This document shows positions 39,733-48,443 of a stretch of 64,000 nt of DNA, in pieces. The notes under the pieces are model-generated. The model had not been told where the DNA came from. It searched no databases and saw only the letters and a list, made by a program, of their open reading frames with translations. The stretch covers positions 434,001-498,000 of the forward strand of contig JADJMO010000006.1 in NCBI GenBank assembly GCA_016709545.1, read 5' to 3'. The stretch comes from Myxococcales bacterium. GTDB lineage: Bacteria; Myxococcota_A; Polyangia; Polyangiales; JADJMO01. Position 1 is the first letter of the stretch; every line of letters starts with the position of its first letter. The translations under genes and the position numbers were made by a program.

Positions 39733-42164
39733 TGAGACGGCTCGCGCGCGTCGCGCCGTGGATCGCCCTCGTCCTCACCGTGATCTCCGCGCTGCTCCTC
39801 CCGCGGCTGCGGCTGTCGGGCAGCCTGTCGCGCCTGTTCCCGGACGACCCGGCGGCGGTCGCGCTCGGGCGCTACGTCGACGCCTTCGGCGGGGGCGATG
39901 TGACGATCCTGCTCGTGCAGGCCGACGACCCGGCCCGCGCGGAGGCGGCCGCCGAGGCGCTGGCCAAGGCCGTGGTGGGGCGCCCCGGGATCCGCACCGC
40001 CGTGACCCACGTGCGGCCCCCGCGCGCCGAGGGCGAGGCGCCCGACCCCACGCTGCTCTTCGCGTTCGCGGACGACGCCGAGCAGAAGGAGCTCGCGCAG
40101 ATCCTCGGCGAGGGCATGAAGGGGCGACTCGAGGACACCCGCGCGATGCTGCTGATGCCGGGCTCCGGCGAGGTGGCCGAGCTCGTGAAGCACGACCCGC
40201 TGCGGTTGCTCCAGGTGGCGCGCGCGCGGGCGCGCTCGATCGCGGCCACGGCGTCGACCGACGAGTCCGGGGCGCTCGCGGCCGACGGCGGCAAGGCGCG
40301 GTTCGTCCTCGTGAGCACCCAGGGCTCGGCGCTCGACTCGACGGAGGCGCGGCGGGTGGTCGATTCGCTCGAGGCGGCGATCGCGGAGGTCTCGCCGGGC
40401 CACCCCGGCGTCCGCGCGCGAATCGCGGGCGGCGCGGCGATCGCGCGCGACGTCGAGCGCATGATCCGGCGCGATCTGTACCTGTCGAGCGCGATCTCCA
40501 CGGTGCTCGTCGCGCTCGCCTTCGTCCTCACGTTCCGGCGCACGCGCGCCCTCCTCGCCATCGGCCCGCCGCTCCTCATCGGCACGCTGTGGACGACCGC
40601 GGTCGCGGCGCTCCTGCCGGGCGGCATCACCGCGATCGCGATGGGCTTCGCCTCGGTGGTGATCGGCGTCGGCCTCGACACCGGCGTGCACGTGTACGCG
40701 GCGGTCGAGCGCGCGCGCCGCGAGCAGCCGGACGCCAGCGACGAGGAGATCGCGCTCGAGGCGACCCGCGCGGTGTGGCGGCCCACGCTGACGGCGGCGG
40801 TGGCGGCGGGGTGCGCGTTCGGCGCGCTGGCGCTGTCCCGCCTCTCGGCGCTGCGCGAGCTCGGGCTCCTCTGCGCGACCGGCGAGGTGCTGACCGCGCT
40901 CGCGATCCTCGCGATGACGCCGCGGCTCGCGGCTCGCCTCGAGCGCACCCCTCACCCCGAGCGACCGCTCACATTCCTGGTGCGGCTCGGTGAGGCGATC
41001 GTGGGTCGCGGGGGGCGCGTCGTGGCCTTCGGTGTCGTCGCCATCGTCGTCGCGTTGATCGTCGTGGGTCCACCGAAGCCGGGCGGCGCGATCGTCGCGG
41101 TCAAGCCGCGGAACCTGCCGTCGCTCGCGGCGCAGGAGGACGCGATCCGCCTCACCGCGCACGAGAAGGACGAGGTGCAGCTCACCGTGATCCAGTCGGG
41201 CCCCGACGAGCAGGCCGTGCTCGCGCGCGCGGAGAAGCTGGCCGCGGGCCTCGCCGGCAAGGGTGGGCGCACGGTGGAGTCGATCGCGCCGTGGCTGCCC
41301 TCGGAGGCCACCGTGCGGGCGCGGCTCGCGGCGCGCGACGCGCTGCTCGTGGGTAAGCCCTCGGCGCTGGAGGCCGCGCTGGTCGAGGTGGGGTTCGCGG
41401 TCGAGCCGTTCGCGCCCGCGATCGCGCACCTGAAGGAGCCCGCGCCGTTCTCGACGGCGATCGTCGCGGTCGCGCGGCTGCGTCAGGGGCCCCTCGCGCC
41501 CCTGGTCGCGCGGCACGTCGCCCGCCACCCGAAGACCGGCGAGACGCTGGTGGCGACCTACGTGCGCGGCCCGAAGCTCGACGCCGCGGCCCTTGCGACC
41601 GAGGTCGCCGCCCTCGATCGCGACGCGGTGGTCACCGGGTATCCCGTGCTGGAGGGCTCGCTGCGCGCGGCGCTCACCCGCGACCTGCCGCGCGTCTCGC
41701 TGGTGGCGCTGGTGCTGGTGATCCTCGCCCTGCGCTCGGTGCTGCGCTCGGCGCGCGAGGTGCTGGTGGCGCTGATCGCGCTGCTCGTGGAGCTCGCCAT
41801 CGTCGCGCTGCTCGTGCGGGCGTTCGGCGTCTCGGTGCACGTGTACGACGCGCTCGTGCTGCCGGTGCTGCTCGGGATCACCGTGGACGAGTCGATGTTC
41901 CTCCTGCACGCCATGCGCGAGGGTGACGCCCGGACCGCCCTCCACCGGGAGGGGCGCGCCATCGTGACGACCGCCTGCACCACGGCGGCCGGGTTCGTCG
42001 CCCTGCTCGGGTGCGGCTTCCCCGGGCTGCGCGACCTCGGGGCGGTCGGGGTCATCGGCACCCTCGCGGGGCTCACGGCTTCGCTCGTGGTGGTGCCGGC
42101 CGTGGCGGGGCTCTTGACGACCACACGACACGTTCCTAAGGATGCCGCCCTCTCGCCGGAGTAG
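39732..42164 (+). CDS. MMPL/RND-family exporter-like membrane protein
   Basis: 810 aa with two similar halves. Each half has a large periplasmic loop and a bundle of helices (for example SSAISTVLVALAFVLTF, TAIAMGFASVVIGVGLDTG, and VSLVALVLVILALRSV, LPVLLGITVDESMFLLHA). This is the architecture of MMPL/hopanoid-transporter HpnN-like proteins, which move lipids or hydrophobic cargo across the inner membrane. The cargo is unknown. The start overlaps the CorC-like stop by one base. The last ten bases lie inside tRNA-Met: the stop TAG is tRNA positions 8-10. Confidence 0.88.
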   Translation: MRRLARVAPWIALVLTVISALLLPRLRLSGSLSRLFPDDPAAVALGRYVDAFGGGDVTILLVQADDPARAEAAAEALAKAVVGRPGIRTAVTHVRPPRAEGEAPDPTLLFAFADDAEQKELAQILGEGMKGRLEDTRAMLLMPGSGEVAELVKHDPLRLLQVARARARSIAATASTDESGALAADGGKARFVLVSTQGSALDSTEARRVVDSLEAAIAEVSPGHPGVRARIAGGAAIARDVERMIRRDLYLSSAISTVLVALAFVLTFRRTRALLAIGPPLLIGTLWTTAVAALLPGGITAIAMGFASVVIGVGLDTGVHVYAAVERARREQPDASDEEIALEATRAVWRPTLTAAVAAGCAFGALALSRLSALRELGLLCATGEVLTALAILAMTPRLAARLERTPHPERPLTFLVRLGEAIVGRGGRVVAFGVVAIVVALIVVGPPKPGGAIVAVKPRNLPSLAAQEDAIRLTAHEKDEVQLTVIQSGPDEQAVLARAEKLAAGLAGKGGRTVESIAPWLPSEATVRARLAARDALLVGKPSALEAALVEVGFAVEPFAPAIAHLKEPAPFSTAIVAVARLRQGPLAPLVARHVARHPKTGETLVATYVRGPKLDAAALATEVAALDRDAVVTGYPVLEGSLRAALTRDLPRVSLVALVLVILALRSVLRSAREVLVALIALLVELAIVALLVRAFGVSVHVYDALVLPVLLGITVDESMFLLHAMREGDARTALHREGRAIVTTACTTAAGFVALLGCGFPGLRDLGAVGVIGTLAGLTASLVVVPAVAGLLTTTRHVPKDAALSPE

Positions 42165-42231
42165 CTCAGATGGTTAGAGCGGGCGTTTCATACGCGCTAG
42201 GTCGGGGGTTCGATTCCCTTCTCCGGCACCA
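42155..42231 (+). tRNA. tRNA-Met (anticodon CAT)
   Basis: A 77-nt cloverleaf with encoded CCA. The acceptor stem GCCGGAG pairs perfectly with CTCCGGC; the D-arm is GCTC...GAGC; the anticodon loop TTCATAC carries CAT; the T-arm GGGGG-TTCGATT-CCCTT allows two G-U pairs. The first base pair G-C argues against initiator tRNA, so elongator Met is most likely; a lysidine-modified tRNA-Ile2 cannot be excluded from sequence alone. Its 5' ten bases overlap the MMPL-like coding end. Confidence 0.93.
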
Positions 42232-42255
42232 GTAGACGGTTGTAGAACGAGAGGC

Positions 42256-43344
42256 GTGGCAGCCTATCGTCCAGCGCCCCAGGCACCAGCCCCGCTGGAG
42301 TCCGGCCAGTACGACGAACTCACGGCGGTGGCGCGCAGGCTGGGCGTGCCCCACCGCGGCGCCTCGACGCTCGCGTTCGACGACGAGGGCGGGCGCACCC
42401 AGATCGAGCTGTCGTTCAACAGCGGCACGGTGGACGGGTTCGCGGTGGTCGCGTTCTCGCACCCCTTCCCCGAGGTGACCCTGCGCGACGAGACCGACGT
42501 CGATCGGCGGGGCAAGGAGAAGGGCATCAACCTCGAGATCCAGCTCGGCGACCCGCAGTTCGACCCGCGGGTCTACATCGAGACCGACGCCTACGACCAG
42601 GCGGTGCGCGCGCTCCTCGCGTCGCCGTGGATCCGCTCGGCGGTGCTGGCGCTCCTGAAGCACTGCATGGCGAGCCGGGTGGAGTTCGGCCCGCGCGGGG
42701 TGTCCGTGCACGTGCACCTCGGGACGGGCTCGCCGATCCAGCCCGAGCGGGTGCTCGAGATCCTGCCGCCGCTGCACGTGCTGCGAGGCGCGCCGTTCGT
42801 GCCCCTCGTCGACCGTCCGCGGCGCCGCACCGAGTGGTCGATCGGCATGTCCGCGGCGGCCTGCGGGGTCGGTCTGCTCGCCTTCATCCTCGCGCTGCCC
42901 ACCTGTGCGCCGAGCTCCATCGCGCTGCCCTTGCTGGGGGCGGCGGCCGGGGTCGGCGCGTTCTGCCTCGCGTGGGTGGGTCTCCGGCTCGGTGTGCGCG
43001 GGCATTCGCGCGCCTACCGACACTACGTGGCCGCGGCGATCCTGAGCTTCTTCGCGTGCCTCCTCTGGGGGCCGGCGGTAGCCATGATCGCGAACGTGGC
43101 GTTCGACGACACCAAGCCGACCGAGGAGCGGGGCAAGGTCATCGCGGTGACCAAGGACGACGACGGCGAAGCGGTGGTGCTCGGCGAGTTCGGCAAGGAC
43201 CGCACCTCGGGTCACTATGGCGTGTCGGCCGCGGAGGTGTGCGTGGGCGACCGCCTGGTGCGGCGCAAGCACGGCGGTGCGCTCGGGTTCCCGTATCACG
43301 GCATGACCACCTGGACGAGCACGATGCCACGCCCGTGCAAGTGA
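42256..43344 (+). CDS. Hypothetical membrane protein
   Basis: 362 aa, unrecognised. The N-terminal ~200 residues are soluble with a mix of strands and helices (FNSGTVDGFAVVAFSHPFPEV; QLGDPQFDPRVYIET). Three hydrophobic helices follow (about 195-280), then a short strand-rich C-terminal segment (GKVIAVTKDDDGEAVVLGEF...). The GTG start is close behind a GAGAGG, with unusually short spacing. It begins 24 bp after tRNA-Met and may be transcribed with it. Confidence 0.75.
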   Translation: MAAYRPAPQAPAPLESGQYDELTAVARRLGVPHRGASTLAFDDEGGRTQIELSFNSGTVDGFAVVAFSHPFPEVTLRDETDVDRRGKEKGINLEIQLGDPQFDPRVYIETDAYDQAVRALLASPWIRSAVLALLKHCMASRVEFGPRGVSVHVHLGTGSPIQPERVLEILPPLHVLRGAPFVPLVDRPRRRTEWSIGMSAAACGVGLLAFILALPTCAPSSIALPLLGAAAGVGAFCLAWVGLRLGVRGHSRAYRHYVAAAILSFFACLLWGPAVAMIANVAFDDTKPTEERGKVIAVTKDDDGEAVVLGEFGKDRTSGHYGVSAAEVCVGDRLVRRKHGGALGFPYHGMTTWTSTMPRPCK

Positions 43345-43359
43345 GCTATCCCGTCCCCC

Positions 43360-45090
<1,731 letters not shown>

Positions 45091-45096
45091 GGCGGT

Positions 45097-45500
45097 TCAG
45101 CCCCAGCGGCGCAACACGCGACGAGGTGTGGCAACCAACCCAGCGTCCGGATGCCCTCTTCGGCTCGCTTGGTCACCGTCCTCGCGGGCGAGGCGTCGTC
45201 GAAGCTCACGTCGCAGATCCGGAGGTCCGGCCCGGGTCGGACGAGGAAGTCCACGTCCGTCGACACGTCCTTCGGGGGGTTCACCCACGCCTCCACCCGC
45301 ACACCCTCGTTGGACGCGACCTCGCCTCGGAGCTTCGAAGGGATGCCGCGCGAACTCGAGGCCGTCGGCGAGGGACGCTTCCATGGAACTCGCTTGAGCA
45401 CCCACGGACCCGTGAGGGGCTTGCCGTCCAAGAAAAGGTCACCGGCGATCTGCACCCCCTGCCGCGAAGAGCCTGGGGGCCACCGTCGGCGTTCGTGACG
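45097..45500 (-). pseudogene. Possible hypothetical gene remnant
   Basis: The 459 bp between argS and the transposase gene hold no intact gene. A stretch read leftward encodes GDLFLDGKPLTGPWVLKR, GEVASNEGVRVEAWVNP and STDVDFLVRPGPDLRI, which look like genuine protein strands. However, the frame has no plausible start and runs on into argS antisense, while a stop suited to the gap (45097) lies in another frame. Most likely a decayed or frameshifted gene next to the transposase; function unknown. Confidence 0.3.
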
Positions 45501-45549
45501 GTCCGCGCGTTCGTGACGGCGAGGACCGCGCCGGCGAAGCTGCCCCTGG

Positions 45550-46239
45550 TCAGTCCCGTCGTTCTCGTCTGGCTGGTGATCGCGCCGGCGCCTCGTCGGG
45601 CGAGAGGAGTCCGTGTCGCCGCCAGCCCACCCGCGCGAGCCACGTGTGAGCCGCGGCGACCGGGGCGCCCTCGAGCGGGGCGGGACGGCGATCGCGCAGG
45701 CCGTCGCACCACGGCGCGGACGAGCACGGATCGAGGCGCGTGGGCACGCGAACCTGGTGCTTCTTGAAGTTGAAGAGCACGTAGGCGAGCGCGAAGCGGA
45801 CCTCGCGCGGCGTGCGCAGGGTACGGGTGTGGTAGCGGTCGTCGAGCACACGGCCCTTGCGACCGCAGGCGCGGTTGATCGCGCGCGCGAGGCGCACGCC
45901 GAGCGAGCGCGCTCCCTTGCGCAGCGCCGCCGAATCGTTCGCCTCGACGAGCAGGTGGACGTGGTTGTCCTGCACCGAGAACTGCAGGACGCGGAACGCG
46001 GCGCCCTGCGCCGCGCGAAGGGCAGCGACGACCGCCGGGAAGACCTCCATCGACCGCAGCGAAGGCAGCCCGGACATGCAGCGGAGGGTGAGATGCACGG
46101 GCGCCCAGCCGACGTGGGGTTCACGTGGACGGTGGGGGACGAGCGGCCGCGGCGCCATGCGTCGGCGCCCGGCGCCCGGACGACGCCCGCCCCACCCTCC
46201 GGTCCGCGCGAGCTCCAGCTGGACGGGACGCCTGGCCAT
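45550..46239 (-). CDS. REP-associated tyrosine transposase (Y1_Tnp/RAYT-like)
   Basis: 229-aa single-domain HUH transposase. The HUH motif is FSVQDNHVHLLVEA (His93, His95), and the candidate nucleophile is Tyr153 in RFALAYVLFNFKKH, as in the IS200-like/RAYT family. DDRYHTRTLRTPREV before it is also typical of the family. Such single-copy domesticated transposases nick single-stranded DNA at REP hairpins. The C-terminus is Arg/Pro-rich. No obvious REP palindrome array is seen nearby in this window. It lies next to an IS481 remnant, marking a mobile-element hot spot. Confidence 0.88.
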   Translation of the reverse strand: MARRPVQLELARTGGWGGRRPGAGRRRMAPRPLVPHRPREPHVGWAPVHLTLRCMSGLPSLRSMEVFPAVVAALRAAQGAAFRVLQFSVQDNHVHLLVEANDSAALRKGARSLGVRLARAINRACGRKGRVLDDRYHTRTLRTPREVRFALAYVLFNFKKHQVRVPTRLDPCSSAPWCDGLRDRRPAPLEGAPVAAAHTWLARVGWRRHGLLSPDEAPARSPARRERRD

Positions 46240-46304
46240 TTGATTGAGCGTATATCGTCGCCTGCGGATGTCAAGGGTCCAACGAGGTCTGGGTCCGGTG
46301 TACG

Positions 46305-46372
46305 GACATGGGTGACGGTTCGTGCGGGCACATGGGTGACGGCCCGTCCTTCTGTCCAAGGACATGGGTAAC
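46305..46372 (+). repeat. Three spaced copies of (G/C)ACATGGGT(G/A)AC
   Basis: Motifs at about 46305-46316, 46329-46340 and 46361-46372 repeat ACATGGGTGAC or ACATGGGTAAC within 70 bp. The form CATGGGTAACAGTT resembles the ends of IS481-type elements, so these may be nested IS ends left by repeated insertions. Confidence 0.6.
46341..46363 (+). repeat. 23-bp direct repeat, left copy
   Basis: Matches 46603-46625 in 22 of 23 bases. It contains the inverted pair GTCCTT...AAGGAC able to form a 6-bp hairpin. The two copies bracket the IS481 transposase stump. Confidence 0.75.
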
Positions 46373-46602
46373 AGTTGCGGCAAGGAGGTGGCCCTGCCCT
46401 GGAAGGAGCAGTCACTCGTGAAGGTGAGGCAGGAGTTCGTGGACGCCTGCCTAGACAAGCACGCAGGGATGACCGAGCTCTGTCGTCGCTTCGGCATCAG
46501 CCGGAAGACCGGCTACAAGTGCGCGATCGGTACCTCTCGACGTGCGAGGTCGGGGACCGTTCACGACGCCCGAAGACCAGCCCCTCGGCAGTGGCCCCGT
46601 TT
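46364..46602 (+). pseudogene. IS481-family transposase, 5' remnant
   Basis: The translation shows LPWKEQSLVKVRQEFVDACL and GMTELCRRFGISRKTGYK, the helix-turn-helix N-terminus of IS481-type transposases. After a frame change near 46527 it continues as DRYLSTCEVGDRSRRPKTSP. The usual ATG before PWKEQ is CTG here. Only about 70 of the expected 300 or more codons remain and the DDE catalytic core is absent, so it is inactive. Confidence 0.75.
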
Positions 46603-46625
46603 GGCCCGTCCTTCAGTCCAAGGAC
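46603..46625 (+). repeat. 23-bp direct repeat, right copy
   Basis: Second copy of the 46341-46363 repeat in the same orientation, one mismatch (T to A at position 13). It ends 46 bp before the ferritin-like gene's stop. Confidence 0.75.
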
Positions 46626-46671
46626 TGCATCAAGAAGCCGGTGCGCCGGTCTGTGCCGACGCCTGCCGCGA

Positions 46672-47658
46672 TCAGGCCGCCCACGCCAGGGGGAGGTCTT
46701 CGGCCAGGCAGCGCGTGACCCGCTCGAACAGCGCCGCCGGCGGCACGCCGAGGGCGGTCGGCGCCTGCACGACCGCTCGACGGACGAAGGCCAGCGCCTC
46801 GTCGTCGACCGCCGCCTGCTCGGTCTCGCTCAGCCGGCTGCGGAGCCAGCGCTGGAGGCGCACCGAGAGGGAGGCGTGACGCGCCTCGTCGGCGGTGATC
46901 CGCGCGTAGAACCGCCGCACCACGGGGTCCGTTGCGTGGGTCGCGTGCCACTCGCCGACGAACACCCCGAGCAGCTCGCGGCCGCAGCCTTCGCGGCCGT
47001 TCTCTCGCGCCAGTTCGAGCATCGTGCGCGGAGCAGAGGGAGCGCAGGGCGGGGGCACGAGGGGCGCGCGGCCGAACTTGCGCGCGAGGCCGCTCGCCAT
47101 GCGCACGTGGCGGCGCTCGTCCTCGATGGCGCGGCTGCAGGCCACGAACAGCGCGCGCGGAGCCCCGAGCGCGCGAAGATCCCGCCGCAGTCGCTCGAAG
47201 GCCTGCACCGCGATCGCCTCGTGATAGGCCATGCGCGCGAAGTGATCGCCGAGGTCGAGCGCTGCCTCGTCGTCGAGCTCGACCGCACTGGCATGCCGTC
47301 GGCCGTCGACCACGCAGTACCAGTTGCAGGTGAAGCGCTCCTTGGCGCTGTCGTACGGGCAGCCGATCGACCCCGAGACCCCGCAGATGTCGTTGCAGGA
47401 GAGGCCCGAACAGCCCGCGCCCTTCGCGCTCACGTACCAGGGACTGAACGAGCAGTACGTGCCGGGCTCCCCCTCGCGCGCACCGAGGACGCACTCGGCC
47501 CCCGTCTCGGACTTGAGGACCGTACCCTCGTCGACCACGCTGCCACCGCAAGCCTGCAGGCCCGCGGTGAGCATGCCCGCGGCGCCGGTGACGACCACGA
47601 GGTTGCGGAGGTGTGCGCGGAGACGGGAGGCGTGGCACAGGTCGGGCATGGGAGCCAT
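46672..47658 (-). CDS. Ferritin-like domain lipoprotein, Cys-rich N-terminus
   Basis: About 328 aa. The N-terminal segment (RNLVVVTGAAGMLTAGLQACGG) looks like a lipoprotein signal with Cys37. About 75 residues containing many Cys follow (CVLGAREGEPGTYC, GCSGLSCNDICG, CNWYC). The helical C-terminal part has ferritin-like metal ligands in HFARMAYHEAIAVQAFERL, AIEDERRHVRMA, GEWHATHA and ITADEARHASLSVRL (E and ExxH repeats), suggesting a four-helix di-iron domain. A role in metal or oxidative stress at the envelope is inferred. Its ATG overlaps the PAP2 stop by one base (TGATG). Confidence 0.78.
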   Translation of the reverse strand: MAPMPDLCHASRLRAHLRNLVVVTGAAGMLTAGLQACGGSVVDEGTVLKSETGAECVLGAREGEPGTYCSFSPWYVSAKGAGCSGLSCNDICGVSGSIGCPYDSAKERFTCNWYCVVDGRRHASAVELDDEAALDLGDHFARMAYHEAIAVQAFERLRRDLRALGAPRALFVACSRAIEDERRHVRMASGLARKFGRAPLVPPPCAPSAPRTMLELARENGREGCGRELLGVFVGEWHATHATDPVVRRFYARITADEARHASLSVRLQRWLRSRLSETEQAAVDDEALAFVRRAVVQAPTALGVPPAALFERVTRCLAEDLPLAWAA

Positions 47659-48440
47659 CAGTCTGCAGCAGGCATGCCAGCCACCCGTGTTCGCGCGATC
47701 GCGAAGTGGACGAACAGGTACGCGAGGAGCCCGAGCGCGATCCCCTGCAGCCCACCGACGGTCACGTCGATCGGGCGGTGCACGCGCAGCACCGGGCGCG
47801 CGAAGCAGATCAGCACCGCCCACGGCAGGAGCGCGAGCAGGAACCAGCGTCGCCGCCCCTCGACCACCGAGACCGCGAGGCAGGCGAAGAACGTCGCGAC
47901 CAGCATGGCGGCGGTGGAGTGGCCCGAAGGAAACGAGAAGCCCGTCTCCTCGATCCAGTGGTTGCGGATCGCGGCCGCCATCGGCAACCGATCGGGCACC
48001 GCCTCGAGCACACGACGCAGGTACGCGCTCCGCTCACCCTGCAGGGCGTAGAACCGCTCGGGGCTCAGATCCAGCAACCCGAGCTGCGCGAGCTCCTCGA
48101 TGTTGGGGCGTGGCGTGTTCAGACGCGGCTTCACGACGTATTCGTTCACGAACGCGCCGACGCCGAGGAACAGCACGAGCGCGAGCGTCATCGCCCCGAA
48201 CTCCTGGGCGCGTGCGCGACCGGTCAGCGCCGGTCGACTCACGACGAGCACGACCCCGATCGTGCACACGATCGGCATGCCGAGCTTGCCCGAGTCCGAG
48301 AGCCACAACGCCACGCGGGCGAGCGTGGCGGTGAGGTCGAAATGGGGGAGCAGCCAGGTGAGCGGCAGGAGCGCGGTCGCGACGAACAACCAGGGGCCGA
48401 CCACGCCCAGCACTTCACGCGGAGGGCGCGGTGTGGCCAT
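47658..48440 (-). CDS. PAP2-superfamily phosphatase
   Basis: 260-aa membrane phosphatase with the three PAP2 motifs: KPRLNTPRP (Lys104, Arg111-Pro112), the catalytic-His motif SFPSGHS (PSGH 171-174), and ARPVLRVHRPIDVTVGG (Arg, His221, Asp225). It has about six transmembrane helices. The probable substrate is a lipid phosphate such as undecaprenyl- or phosphatidic-type pyrophosphate. It sits between the C11 protease (3-nt gap) and the ferritin-like lipoprotein in a leftward operon. Confidence 0.92.
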   Translation of the reverse strand: MATPRPPREVLGVVGPWLFVATALLPLTWLLPHFDLTATLARVALWLSDSGKLGMPIVCTIGVVLVVSRPALTGRARAQEFGAMTLALVLFLGVGAFVNEYVVKPRLNTPRPNIEELAQLGLLDLSPERFYALQGERSAYLRRVLEAVPDRLPMAAAIRNHWIEETGFSFPSGHSTAAMLVATFFACLAVSVVEGRRRWFLLALLPWAVLICFARPVLRVHRPIDVTVGGLQGIALGLLAYLFVHFAIARTRVAGMPAAD

Positions 48441-48443
48441 CGC

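Noticed and set aside
42155..42231. Initiator tRNA-fMet
   Set aside because: Initiators have a mismatched first base pair; here G1-C72 pairs, so elongator Met (or Ile2) is favoured.
46375..48051. Long plus-strand frame from the IS481 stump
   Set aside because: Only the first ~75 codons resemble transposase; the rest is antisense to the ferritin-like gene.
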